Source: Deltaproteobacteria bacterium (GTDB taxonomy: Bacteria > Myxococcota_A > UBA796 > UBA2385). Taken from it: a stretch of 64,000 nucleotides of DNA. A model generated the notes under the pieces. The model had not been told where the DNA came from and made no database searches. It worked only from the letters and a program-made list of their open reading frames with translations. Below are positions 55,865-64,000 of the stretch, in pieces. The DNA lies in the NCBI GenBank assembly GCA_016792625.1, contig JAEUKK010000059.1, positions 137,480 to 201,479 of the forward strand. The letters run 5' to 3'. The stretch's first letter is position 1. Every line of letters begins with the position of its first letter. Made by a program: the position numbers and the translations under genes.

Positions 55865-57577
55865 GTGACCCAGCCGCCGCTGCCCCCCTTGAGCCCGCCC
55901 CGCGCGCCGACGCCGATCGAACGGGTGCTCGACGAGGACAGCGTCGACGAGGTGCTGGACCGCGCGCCCAACGCCGAGCCGCCTGAGGCCCCGACGGGTC
56001 GGGTCGAGGCCCGCCCGCCGCGCGAGGCGCCCGAGACCCCTGAGACCCCCGAAGACCTCGAAGGCCAGCCGCTCGCGCCCATCCCTGCCGCCGATAACCT
56101 CGTCGCGGCGGTCGATCTGGGCTCGAACAGCTTCCACATGGTGGTGGCCCGGGTCACCGATGATGGCCGCGCTTTTAGCGTGGTGGACCGTATCCGCGAG
56201 AACGTGCGCTTGGGCGCGGGCATCGACCCGCTCGGCCGCCTGACCCCGGAGGTGCAAGATCGCGCGCTGGCCACCCTGCGGGTCTTCGGCCAGCGCCTCG
56301 CCCACCTCGAGCCGCACCAGGTGCGGGCGGTGGGCACCAATACGCTGCGCCAAGCGCAGAACGCCGAGCCCTTCTTGCGCCGGGCCCGCGCCGCGCTGGG
56401 CCACAAGATTGACCTCATCTCGGGCCGCGAAGAGGCGCGCCTCATCTACCGGGGCGTGAGCCACGACCTGCACCTGCCGGGCCGGCGCCTCGTGGTCGAC
56501 ATCGGCGGGGGCAGCACCGAGCTCATCATCGGCGAGGGCGAGCACCCCGTCGATCTCGAGAGCCGCCAGATGGGCTGCGTGAGCTGGTCGATGCGCTTCT
56601 TCCCCGAGGGCAAGATCAGCCGCAAAGCGCGTGAAGAGGCCGTGGTCGCCGCCCGCCTCGAGCTGCAGGCCTGCAAGCGCCGGCTGCGCGGCCTCGGCTG
56701 GGACCACGCGGTGGGCAGCTCGGGCACCATCAACGCCATCGACCGGATCATCGTGGCCAACGGCCTCGGCCCCTGCATCAGCCGCGAGGCCATCGATGGG
56801 CTCTGGCGGCGCTTGATCGACGCCCGGCGCATGGATCGCGTGCAGCTCGCCGATCTGCCCGAGAAGCGCCGCAGCGTGCTGCCCGGCGGCCTCGCCGTGC
56901 TGGAAGCCGTGTTCAGCGCGCTGAAGGTCGAGCGCATGTCGGCGGCGGCCGGCGCCCTGCGCGAGGGCGTGATGCTCGACCTGCTCGGGGCCCGCCGCCA
57001 CGAGGACGTGCGCGCGCTCACCGTCGACAGCCTCGAGGAGCGCTTTGGCGTCGACCGGGCCCAGGCCGCCCGGGTGGCCGAGACCGCGCTCATCTTCTTT
57101 GACGCCGTGGCCCGCCCTTGGGGCCTGAGCCCCCGGCACCGCGGGCTGCTCGGCTGGGCCGCCCGCCTGCACGAGGTGGGGGTCTTCCTCAACCACAGCT
57201 CCTACCACCGGCACGGCGCCTACGTGCTGAAGCACGCCGATCTGCCCGGCTTCGCCCGACAGGACCAAGAGGCGCTCAGCGCGCTCGTGCTCTGCCAGCG
57301 GGGCAACGCCACCGAGGCGCGGGTGCGCGAGGCCTACAGCGGCGACGCCCAGAGCATGGCCCGCCTCGTCGCGCTGCTCCGCCTGTCGCTGCGCCTGCAC
57401 CGCAGCCGGTCCGAGGCGCCCTTGGGCACGGTCGGGCTGTCCGTCCGCGACAACATCATGCTGCTCGCTGTTCCGCACACCTACCTGCGGGCGCACCCGC
57501 TCACCCGGGCCGAGCTGCAGGCCGAGGCCGACCAGCTCCCCGCGCTCGGCCTGACCCTCACCGTCGCTGAGGTCTGA
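55865..57577 (+). CDS. Ppx/GppA phosphatase-family protein
   Basis: A protein of 570 residues starting at GTG 55865 after GGAGG. About 85 N-terminal residues are low-complexity acidic/Pro. The actin-like ATPase fold follows: VDLGSNSFHMVVARV, VGTNTLRQA, ISGREEARLIYRGV, VDIGGGSTELIIG, then an HD-like C-terminal half (LLGWAARLHEVGVFLNHSSYHRHGAYVL). Hydrolyses polyphosphate or pppGpp. Confidence 0.9.
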   Translation: MTQPPLPPLSPPRAPTPIERVLDEDSVDEVLDRAPNAEPPEAPTGRVEARPPREAPETPETPEDLEGQPLAPIPAADNLVAAVDLGSNSFHMVVARVTDDGRAFSVVDRIRENVRLGAGIDPLGRLTPEVQDRALATLRVFGQRLAHLEPHQVRAVGTNTLRQAQNAEPFLRRARAALGHKIDLISGREEARLIYRGVSHDLHLPGRRLVVDIGGGSTELIIGEGEHPVDLESRQMGCVSWSMRFFPEGKISRKAREEAVVAARLELQACKRRLRGLGWDHAVGSSGTINAIDRIIVANGLGPCISREAIDGLWRRLIDARRMDRVQLADLPEKRRSVLPGGLAVLEAVFSALKVERMSAAAGALREGVMLDLLGARRHEDVRALTVDSLEERFGVDRAQAARVAETALIFFDAVARPWGLSPRHRGLLGWAARLHEVGVFLNHSSYHRHGAYVLKHADLPGFARQDQEALSALVLCQRGNATEARVREAYSGDAQSMARLVALLRLSLRLHRSRSEAPLGTVGLSVRDNIMLLAVPHTYLRAHPLTRAELQAEADQLPALGLTLTVAEV

Positions 57578-57624
57578 GCCCGGCGGGCGGTTAGGGCGAG
57601 GCTCCCTCCCGCCCTCGGACGCCC

Positions 57625-59379
57625 ATGACCGCCGACCTCGACCCCAGCGCCGCCCCGACGGACAACTTCTCCGCCCTCGACCCCGCCGACACCGCCGCTC
57701 TCCAGGGCGTGATTGACGCGCTGCTCGCTGATCCGGTCGATGAGCCCGCCGCGCTGGAGGGCTTCTTGTTGCGCAGCGGCGCGCTGAGCGCGCGTGTGCT
57801 CGGCGAGAGCAGCCGGCGCTTGGTGGCGATGAACCGCGACACCGAGGACGCCACCAAGATGGAGTCGGTGGTCCACTTCCAACGCGAGGTGGGCCCTGTG
57901 TGGGAGCGCGCCGCCGACCAGCTGAACCGCAGGCTGCTCGACAGCCCGGCTGCTCCGGCCCTGCCGCCCTACTTTTCGGTCTACCGGCGCGACGCGGTGG
58001 CGGCCAAAGAGCTGTTCCGCGAAGAGAACATTGAGCTGGGCGTGCAAGAGGCCGAGCTCGGCAACCGCTACCAGCAGCTGGCCGGCGCCGCGCTGGTCGA
58101 GCTGGACGGCGAGCAGGTGCCCGTCCCCGTCGCCCGCCAGCTGCTCCAAGAGCCCGACCGCGCCTTGCGCGAGAAGGTCTGGCGCGCGTGGATGGACCGC
58201 GCCTCTGCCGACGCTGACGCGGTGGACGACATCTTCGACGAGATGGTCCAGGTCCGCACCCGCATCGCGGCGAACGCGGGCTTCCCCTCCACCGCCGGCG
58301 GCTATGTCGCCTACCAATTCAAGGCGATGGCACGGCATGACTACAGCCCCGCCGACTGCCGCCGCTTTCATGAGGCCGTCGAGGCGCGTGTGGTGCCCGC
58401 GCTGCACCGCATCGCCGCGCTGCGGCGGGCGCGGCTGGGCCTCGACCAGCTCCGCCCCTGGGACCTCTCGGTCAGCCTGCTCGGCGAGGGCGCGACCCAG
58501 CCCTTCCGCGGCGACGCCCGCCTGCGCGGCGTGGCCCGGGCCGTGTTCGCTGCGGTTGATCCGAGCTTCGCCGCCGACTTTGACCGCCTCGACGGGGGCG
58601 GCCGCCTCGACCTCGACGCGCGGGCGGCCAAGGCGCCCGGCGCGTACATGGCCGACATCGCCGATGAGCCGCTGCCCTTCATCTTCGCGAACTCGACCGG
58701 CAGCCGCCGCGATCTCATGACCCTGCTGCACGAGGGCGGGCACGCCTTTCACGCCCTGCTCGCCCGCGCCCAGCCGCTGATGGCCTACCGCTGGGCGCCC
58801 ACCGAGTTCAGCGAGGTGGCGAGCATGTCGATGGAGTTGCTCGGCCTCGACGTGATGGGCGCGCTCCCGCCGGGCCCCGACGGGGCGCCGCTGGTCTCCG
58901 AAGCCGACCTGCGCGAGCTGCGCGCCGAGGCCCTGCTGCACATCATCGGGCTCTTCCCCATGGTCGCGCGCCTCGACGCCTTCCAGCACGAGGTCTACGG
59001 CCAGCCCGACATGGGCCGGGCCGAGCGCCGGGCGCTCTGGGCGCGCCTCGACGCCCGCTTCGCGCCCACCGCCGACTGGTCGGGCCTCGAAGCCCTGCGG
59101 GGCATCGGCTGGCAGGGGGTCCCGCACCCCTTCACGCACCCGCTGTACTTCATCGAGTACGCGATCGCCCAGCTGGGCGCGCTGCAGCTCCGGGCCAACG
59201 CCCGGCGCGACCGGGCCGGCGCGGTCGAGGCCTACCGACGCGCCCTGCAGCTCGGCGGCAGCCAGCCGCTCGACCAGCTCTTCGTGGCCGCGGGCGCGCG
59301 CCTCGTCTTTGATGAGCAGGGGCTGGAGGAGCTGGTGCTGCCCGTGGTCGACGAGCTCGAGGCCCTGCTCGGGGGCTGA
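57625..59379 (+). CDS. M3-family oligopeptidase (PepF-like)
   Basis: A zinc peptidase of 584 residues. LLHEGGHAFH near residue 371 is the HExxH site, followed by EFSEVASMSMELL with the third ligand. The helical N-terminal half is typical of oligoendopeptidase F. Degrades cytosolic peptides. No signal peptide. Confidence 0.92.
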   Translation: MTADLDPSAAPTDNFSALDPADTAALQGVIDALLADPVDEPAALEGFLLRSGALSARVLGESSRRLVAMNRDTEDATKMESVVHFQREVGPVWERAADQLNRRLLDSPAAPALPPYFSVYRRDAVAAKELFREENIELGVQEAELGNRYQQLAGAALVELDGEQVPVPVARQLLQEPDRALREKVWRAWMDRASADADAVDDIFDEMVQVRTRIAANAGFPSTAGGYVAYQFKAMARHDYSPADCRRFHEAVEARVVPALHRIAALRRARLGLDQLRPWDLSVSLLGEGATQPFRGDARLRGVARAVFAAVDPSFAADFDRLDGGGRLDLDARAAKAPGAYMADIADEPLPFIFANSTGSRRDLMTLLHEGGHAFHALLARAQPLMAYRWAPTEFSEVASMSMELLGLDVMGALPPGPDGAPLVSEADLRELRAEALLHIIGLFPMVARLDAFQHEVYGQPDMGRAERRALWARLDARFAPTADWSGLEALRGIGWQGVPHPFTHPLYFIEYAIAQLGALQLRANARRDRAGAVEAYRRALQLGGSQPLDQLFVAAGARLVFDEQGLEELVLPVVDELEALLGG

Positions 59380-59443
59380 GCGCGGGTGGCTGGACCGGGG
59401 GCGGGCACGGGCTAAACCCCGCCGACCCGATGGAGGGAGCGCC

Positions 59444-60124
59444 ATGATCCGCGACCGCCTGCGCGCCGGCCTCCGCCGCCTCGTTGGAGCTTTCCGCCGC
59501 ATCCCCAGCGAGCCGCCCACCGGCCGCGCGCCGCCCACCCAGGCCGAGGCCTGGCGCCCGCGGGCCGCGCCGCCGGCGCCCGAACCCGAGCCCGAAGGCG
59601 AGGCTGAGCCCGAGGTCGAGGTCGAGCCGGCGGCGGTGGCCCAGTGGCGGTCCGCGGGGCGCGCGCCGGTGCTGCTCGACATCCGTGAGCCCCACGAGCT
59701 CGCCTCGGGCTACGCGCGGGGCAGCTGGCTGATGCCCATGAACAGCGTGCCACAGCGCCTCTCTGAGCTCCCGCGCGACCAGCCCCTGCTGGTCATCTGC
59801 GCGGCGGGGGCCCGCAGCTACAGCGTCAGCCACTACCTGCGCGGCCAGGGCTTCCCCGAGGCTTGGTCCCTGGCCGGCGGCGTGGGCGGCCTGCTCGGAA
59901 AGCGCGAAGACACCCTCTTCGCCCCCCGTGAGGCCCCGCTGCGGGTGCTCGCCGCCTGCGGTTTGACCGCCGCCGCGGGGGGCCTGTCCGCGGGCGCGCG
60001 GGGCCAGGTCGAGGCCGCCGAGCGCGTCGACGGCGCCTGGGTCTACGCGGCGCGCTTCCCCCTGCCGGCGGGGGGCAGCCTGCGCCTCGACGGCCTCGCC
60101 GAAGGTGCGCTGCAGGCGCCCTGA
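59444..60124 (+). CDS. Rhodanese-domain protein
   Basis: A protein of 226 residues; the ATG follows GGAGGGAG. An acidic/Pro linker (residues 25-65) precedes a rhodanese domain: VLLDIREPHELASGYARGSW and the active-site CAAGARS loop, with Cys in place for sulfur transfer. The C-terminal tail of about 60 residues is unrecognised. Function is unknown. Confidence 0.82.
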   Translation: MIRDRLRAGLRRLVGAFRRIPSEPPTGRAPPTQAEAWRPRAAPPAPEPEPEGEAEPEVEVEPAAVAQWRSAGRAPVLLDIREPHELASGYARGSWLMPMNSVPQRLSELPRDQPLLVICAAGARSYSVSHYLRGQGFPEAWSLAGGVGGLLGKREDTLFAPREAPLRVLAACGLTAAAGGLSAGARGQVEAAERVDGAWVYAARFPLPAGGSLRLDGLAEGALQAP

Positions 60125-60137
60125 GGGCCGCGGGGCC

Positions 60138-61919
60138 TCAGCGGGCCGTCGGCCACTCGGCGTAGGCCCAGGTGGTCAGGCGCTCCAGCTCGGCGTCGAG
60201 CCGCGGGCCCATGGTCGGGCTGAGCGCGTTGGTCTCTTCGTAATGGTCGCCCTCGGCCTCTTCGAACCAGGGCACGGTCTCGTTCAGCTCGAACTGAAAC
60301 GGCGGGATGATGTAGCCCAGCTCATCGTTGCCGAGCCCGACCAGCAGCCGCAGCGCGCCCTGCAGGCGGTCTTCGTAGTAGGGGCCGGCCGGCGCCGCCG
60401 CCATATCGGGCGGGTTGGGGTTGTCCTCGTCAATCAGCGGGATCTCCGGGCCGCCGGTGCAGCCGCCCTCGTAGCAGCCGCGCATCAGCTCGGGCAAAAC
60501 CTCGCCAGGCATGGTGTAGAGCTCGAGCGGGCCGACCCGGATGTAGCTCATCTCGGTGATGACCTGGGGGACGTTGGTCTCGGAGATCGACTGCGCTGGA
60601 TCCCAGCCCATCGTCTCGCGGTCGATGATGCCGGAGATGAACATGGCCTGAAAGCCCCAGTTGTCGACCGGCAGCTGGAAGCGGTGGCTGGCGGCGAACA
60701 GCCCGGGCGCGGTGGCCGGCGCGCCAGCCTCGACCGCATCGAGCACGCGCTCGGCCATCATCTCGCCCAGCGCGCTGTTCTTCTCAAAAGTGTAGTCACG
60801 AAGGGAGCGCCCGTCGGGCGTGTTCACCGTGATGCCCAAGGGCGTCATCATGCCGCCCACCGCGCCGTTCACGAAGATCGCCGTGCCGCCCAGGCCCGGC
60901 CGCAGGCCGGTGCCCCAGTCCACCCCATCCTCGACGCCCTCGCGCAGCCGGTGCGGGAAGTCAGAGGACAGCAGCGAATTCTCGTCGGCCATGGCCTCGG
61001 GGTGGTTGGCGAGGTGGGCCAGGGTCGTGATGGTGCGGCCCTCGGTGTCGGCGAACCAAGCCGCCGAGACCTGCTGGTCGATCACCTTCGGGTCGCGGGC
61101 GTCGCGCACATAGTTGGGCACCCCCTCGGGCCGATCACCCAAGTTGACGTGCCCGACCTTCATCTCGCCGACCTCCCGCAGATCAGCCACCGCGTCGAGC
61201 ACCGCCCCCTCGATCTGGGCGCGGACCTCGGCCACATAGGCGGGGTCGACCCCGCTCGCCGCGGCGGTCTTGCCCCAGAGGCCCATGGTGTCGGGCCCCT
61301 CGTGCGTGTGGGTGGCGCTGACCACGAGCAGATCGACGTCGGCGCCCGCGGCCTGCAGCGCGGCGCGGCTGAGCTCGATGTCGGCGTGGAACCAGCCCAC
61401 CAGGTCGACGACCACGAAGGCGACCCGGGTCTGGCCCTGGTCGAAGACGACGGCGCGGGCGTACAGGTCGTCGTGCACACCCTGGGCGGCGCGGGCGTTT
61501 TGAAAGCCCGCCATCCACACCGCCTGGAAGCTGCCGTCACCCTCGCCCTCGTCAGCGCCCGGGTAGCCCTCATCGGCGGGGCAGAGCCGGTCGCAGCCGC
61601 AGTCGAGGAAGGCCTCGTCGGTCGAGTCCCACTCGGCATCGGCGTCGAGGTCTTCAAACCCTTCAAAACACTGGGGAGTGATGACCCGGCTGGCCGCCCC
61701 GGCGCGCAGCGCGCCGGCGTTGTCGGCGCAGCCCGCCCCGCCCGGGCAGGCCGTGTCGGGGGCCCAGGGTGCGCCGCCGTCGCCGCCGTCGGCCCCGTCG
61801 CCGTCGGCCCCGCTGGTGTCTTCGCCGTCCGCGGGCTTCTGATCGGTCGCGCCCCCGCCGCCACAGGCGGCGAGCAGGCCAAAGAGGGGGAGCAGGGGGA
61901 GCAGTCGATGGGAGCGCAT
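60138..61919 (-). CDS. Lipoprotein with neutral/alkaline ceramidase-like domain
   Basis: A protein of 593 residues; AGGTG precedes the ATG. Lipobox GLLAAC, then a Gly/Asp linker. The main domain resembles neutral ceramidases: GAASRVITPQ, LYARAVVFDQGQTRVAFVVVDLVGW, SATHTHEGPD with the zinc His, then AHLANHPEAM and a GGMMTPLG stretch. It also has an unusual C-terminal two-thirds. Lipid amidase is plausible; exact substrate is unknown. Confidence 0.72.
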   Translation of the reverse strand: MRSHRLLPLLPLFGLLAACGGGGATDQKPADGEDTSGADGDGADGGDGGAPWAPDTACPGGAGCADNAGALRAGAASRVITPQCFEGFEDLDADAEWDSTDEAFLDCGCDRLCPADEGYPGADEGEGDGSFQAVWMAGFQNARAAQGVHDDLYARAVVFDQGQTRVAFVVVDLVGWFHADIELSRAALQAAGADVDLLVVSATHTHEGPDTMGLWGKTAAASGVDPAYVAEVRAQIEGAVLDAVADLREVGEMKVGHVNLGDRPEGVPNYVRDARDPKVIDQQVSAAWFADTEGRTITTLAHLANHPEAMADENSLLSSDFPHRLREGVEDGVDWGTGLRPGLGGTAIFVNGAVGGMMTPLGITVNTPDGRSLRDYTFEKNSALGEMMAERVLDAVEAGAPATAPGLFAASHRFQLPVDNWGFQAMFISGIIDRETMGWDPAQSISETNVPQVITEMSYIRVGPLELYTMPGEVLPELMRGCYEGGCTGGPEIPLIDEDNPNPPDMAAAPAGPYYEDRLQGALRLLVGLGNDELGYIIPPFQFELNETVPWFEEAEGDHYEETNALSPTMGPRLDAELERLTTWAYAEWPTAR

Positions 61920-61972
61920 GGACACCTCAAGCGGGCGCCCACCATAGCGCACGGCGCCGGCCGGGAGGGCGC

Positions 61973-63097
61973 CTAGGCCCGGGGCGCGGCGGCCGGGGGC
62001 GGCTTGCGGGCCTTCTCGAGCACCGCCGCCAGGGGCAGCCAAGCCTGGGCCAAGGTCTGCGCCACGCCCATCACCGCGTCGACTTGGCCCTCGACGTCGC
62101 CGCAGACGATGCCCGGCCCGGTGGCCGAGACCCAGGCCCCCTCGACCGCGGGCTCAGGGCAGGCCTCAAAGAGCTGCAGCAGGGTGCTCTTGAGCTCGGG
62201 GTTGCGCAGCAGCCGCTGGATGGCCACCGCGTTCGTGCCCTGCACGAGCAGCGCCGCGGCGAGCTGCTTGTCGGCGATCGGGATGCCCACGTCGTCGGCT
62301 TCGCCCTTGCGGCGGGTGATCTTAAAACCCGTGGGCAACGAGACCGGCATCGCCGCCTTGATGGTCGAGCGCGTGGCGCTCTGGGCGGGGTCGAAGCCCG
62401 TGGTGATGACGACCCGCCCGCCCTTGAAGTGGCCGCGGATCGTGCGCTCACCAGGCGTGCCCGCGCCGCTCAGCGAGAGCTTGTGCTGCTTGGCGAAGTT
62501 CACCAGCGGCTCTTCATAGGACTCGCAGAGGTTGACCGAGAAGACCGCGGCCTGCTCGACCCAGAGGTGCAGCTCAGCGCCCAGCACGCCGTTCTTCTCG
62601 AGCAGCACGCCGCGCTCGTCGACCCGCACATAGTCGGCCAGCTCGAAGAGTTTGCCCAGCCCCTCCCACACTTTGGGGTGGGAGAGGGTCTCGACGGTCT
62701 TGTCCTCGTCCCATGCGCGCAGGAGGATGAGCTTGTCGAGCTCGGCGTTGCCGGTGGAGACCTCGCCCGCCTTGGTGCCGCGCAGGGCGTCGGTCAGGCC
62801 GCTGACCGCCCCGCGGTTGTAGATCTCGAGCCCCGGGGGCACCGAGCCGACGTGGCGGGCGTAGACCAGGGTGCAGAGCTGCAGCGGGCGTGCGGTATGG
62901 CCGCCGCCGAGCTTCACCTCGACGGGCACCCCGCGGTAATCGCCGCGGATCGCCGCGTCGTGGGGTTCGCCGGGGTTGACCAAGGTCAGCTTGTAGGCGT
63001 CAGCGAGGCGCTTCCAGTGCACGAGCTGCAGCAGCCGCCGCGACCGAAAGACGCGGTACACCATCACGACGACGAGGACCGCGACGAGCAGGCCCAT
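61973..63097 (-). CDS. Single-pass membrane protein of unknown function
   Basis: A protein of 374 residues from ATG 63097. A hydrophobic helix opens it (GLLVAVLVVVMVYRV). The rest is a soluble cytoplasmic domain of mixed alpha/beta, in a pattern I cannot assign to a family. A GGAGGG lies 18 nt upstream of the ATG, so another start slightly upstream cannot be excluded. Confidence 0.6.
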   Translation of the reverse strand: MGLLVAVLVVVMVYRVFRSRRLLQLVHWKRLADAYKLTLVNPGEPHDAAIRGDYRGVPVEVKLGGGHTARPLQLCTLVYARHVGSVPPGLEIYNRGAVSGLTDALRGTKAGEVSTGNAELDKLILLRAWDEDKTVETLSHPKVWEGLGKLFELADYVRVDERGVLLEKNGVLGAELHLWVEQAAVFSVNLCESYEEPLVNFAKQHKLSLSGAGTPGERTIRGHFKGGRVVITTGFDPAQSATRSTIKAAMPVSLPTGFKITRRKGEADDVGIPIADKQLAAALLVQGTNAVAIQRLLRNPELKSTLLQLFEACPEPAVEGAWVSATGPGIVCGDVEGQVDAVMGVAQTLAQAWLPLAAVLEKARKPPPAAAPRA

Positions 63098-63212
63098 GGC
63101 AGCGGACAGGTTCAGGGGGCCCTCCAAGCGGGCGCCGCAGGGGGAGGGAGCCCGCGGTCGGCCGAGCCTATCAAAACATCGGCCGGCCCGAGGGGGCGCG
63201 CCGCCGATGCGC

Positions 63213-64000
63213 TCAGGGCAGCGTGAGGGGGAGCTGCAGCCGCACGGGCTTCGGCAAGCCGCGCTTGTGGCTGAGCTGCAGCAGCGCGGGCTGCAGGCAG
63301 GCGGCCAAAGCAGTGTCAGCGCCGCTGACCTCGGCGCTGCGGGTGCGCCCATCGGCCTCAATGACCAGGGTGAGCTGCAGGTTCACCGGGGCCGCCGGCG
63401 CGCCGCAGCGCTCGACCAGCCAGCCCTTGCGGGCCTCGAGGGCCTTCACGATGCGCTGGTGCTCACGCTGCGAGCCGCGGTCAGGCCCGCTCTCGCTGAT
63501 GTCGACCGGGGCGACCAGCTCGCCGCTCGGGGCCGGCGCAGGAGAGGGCCCGGGCGCAGGAGAGGGCCCGGGCGCAGGCGCGGGCGCGGGCCCGGGCGCG
63601 GGGGAGGGCCCGGGCGCGGGGGAGGGCGCAGGTTCGGGGGTCGGCAGGGCGAAGGGGCCGTCGCCGGGGGGCAGGCCGAGCAGCTCGGGCCGGGCCACCC
63701 ACAGGCCGGCCACCACCGCGCCGACCAGCGCGGTGAAGCCGAGCCCCAGCACCAAGAGCCCGGCCACACAGCCAAAACCGCCGCCCCGCGCGGGGGCCGC
63801 CGCGGCCACCGGGGCCCGCGGGGCGCGGGGAGGGGGCGCTGCGGCCACCGCCGGCGCCACCGGAGCCGCGGCAGCCACCGGCGCCGGGCCCGCTGGGGCC
63901 CGGTCGATCACCGGCGGCGCGCCCAGCGCCGGCCCGGCCGCGGGCGGCGCGGCGGGGCGCGGCGACGGCGGCAGGACGGGGGCCGAGCCGACCTCGCCGC
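63213..64000 (-). CDS. AgmX/PglI C-terminal-like protein, 5' end missing
   Basis: The frame is open to the right edge. A Pro/Ala-rich cytoplasmic part, a transmembrane helix (GCVAGLLVLGLGFTALVGAVVAGLWV), a PAPGPS repeat linker, and a C-terminal domain with IEADGRTRSAEVSG...CLQPALLQL resembling the AgmX/PglI (TonB-like) C-terminal module used by gliding motility proteins of Myxococcus. The upstream part could hold a zinc ribbon, FHA or GYF-like domain. Confidence 0.65.
   Translation of the reverse strand, partial: GEVGSAPVLPPSPRPAAPPAAGPALGAPPVIDRAPAGPAPVAAAAPVAPAVAAAPPPRAPRAPVAAAAPARGGGFGCVAGLLVLGLGFTALVGAVVAGLWVARPELLGLPPGDGPFALPTPEPAPSPAPGPSPAPGPAPAPAPGPSPAPGPSPAPAPSGELVAPVDISESGPDRGSQREHQRIVKALEARKGWLVERCGAPAAPVNLQLTLVIEADGRTRSAEVSGADTALAACLQPALLQLSHKRGLPKPVRLQLPLTLP
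63531..63631 (-). repeat. Short tandem repeats encoding a Pro-Ala-Gly linker
   Basis: About five copies of an 18-base unit such as ggcgcaggagagggcccg encode PAPGPS repeats in the AgmX-like linker. It is a slippage-prone simple repeat. Confidence 0.7.

Overview
The window is very GC-rich (roughly 70-75%) with densely packed genes, frequent 1-4 nt stop/start overlaps, and many GTG and TTG starts behind GGAGG-type ribosome binding sites. The gene content resembles an uncultured myxobacterial or deltaproteobacterial lineage: FHA, PEGA, cyclic-nucleotide-binding and PP2C signalling proteins, a MopE-type Asp/Cys-repeat lipoprotein, an AgmX/PglI-like C-terminal domain, a mitochondrial-type citrate synthase, single-subunit-anchor (type B) succinate dehydrogenase and many small secreted lipoproteins. 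The assignment is inferred from gene content only. I see no rRNA, transposase, phage gene or CRISPR array.

Region by region. 0-2.2 kb: the 3' part of a PD-(D/E)XK nuclease-like gene and a BNR-like lipoprotein. 2.4-8.3 kb, minus strand: glgC-glgA, then a nucleoside-diphosphate-sugar epimerase/SRPBCC fusion and a class II photolyase, with overlapping stops and starts. 8.6-19.3 kb: secreted and envelope genes, including a membrane-anchored PDZ protein, a three-gene overlapping GH10 xylanase operon, a MopE-like repeat lipoprotein, a polytopic glycosyltransferase-like protein, a 34-residue lipoprotein with its own terminator, and a PEGA protein. 19.4-28 kb: an SpmA-SpmB fusion, ferrochelatase, an AlbA_2/Schlafen-type protein, a CCA/poly(A) polymerase-family enzyme, a redoxin lacking its cysteines, and a PP2C phosphatase with a degenerate kinase-like, zinc-ribbon N-terminus.

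28.4-44.4 kb is mostly plus strand. It holds tgt, then a TCA block (gltA, icd, sucC, sucD), an FHA-winged-helix regulator, a GltS-like transporter, rsmC and a MazG-like enzyme, two overlapping cNMP-binding proteins, and sdhCAB. The TCA genes cover citrate synthase, isocitrate dehydrogenase, succinyl-CoA synthetase and succinate dehydrogenase; oxoglutarate dehydrogenase, fumarase, aconitase and malate dehydrogenase are absent from the window.

44.5-48.6 kb, minus strand, is an information-processing cluster transcribed tadA, tRNA-Ser(CGA), tRNA-Ser(GGA), SRP RNA (ffs), dnaX, recR. This matches the order known from Bacillus, except that the small YbaB/EbfC gene usually found between dnaX and recR is missing. 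48.7-64 kb: a DUF1858-like protein, a secreted hydrolase, a uracil-DNA-glycosylase-superfamily protein, a CheY-like receiver with a possible CheX-like partner, the TldD/PmbA protease pair, a receptor-L-domain-like protein, a Ppx/GppA phosphatase, an M3 oligopeptidase, a rhodanese, a neutral-ceramidase-like lipoprotein, and a 5'-truncated AgmX-like protein at the right edge.
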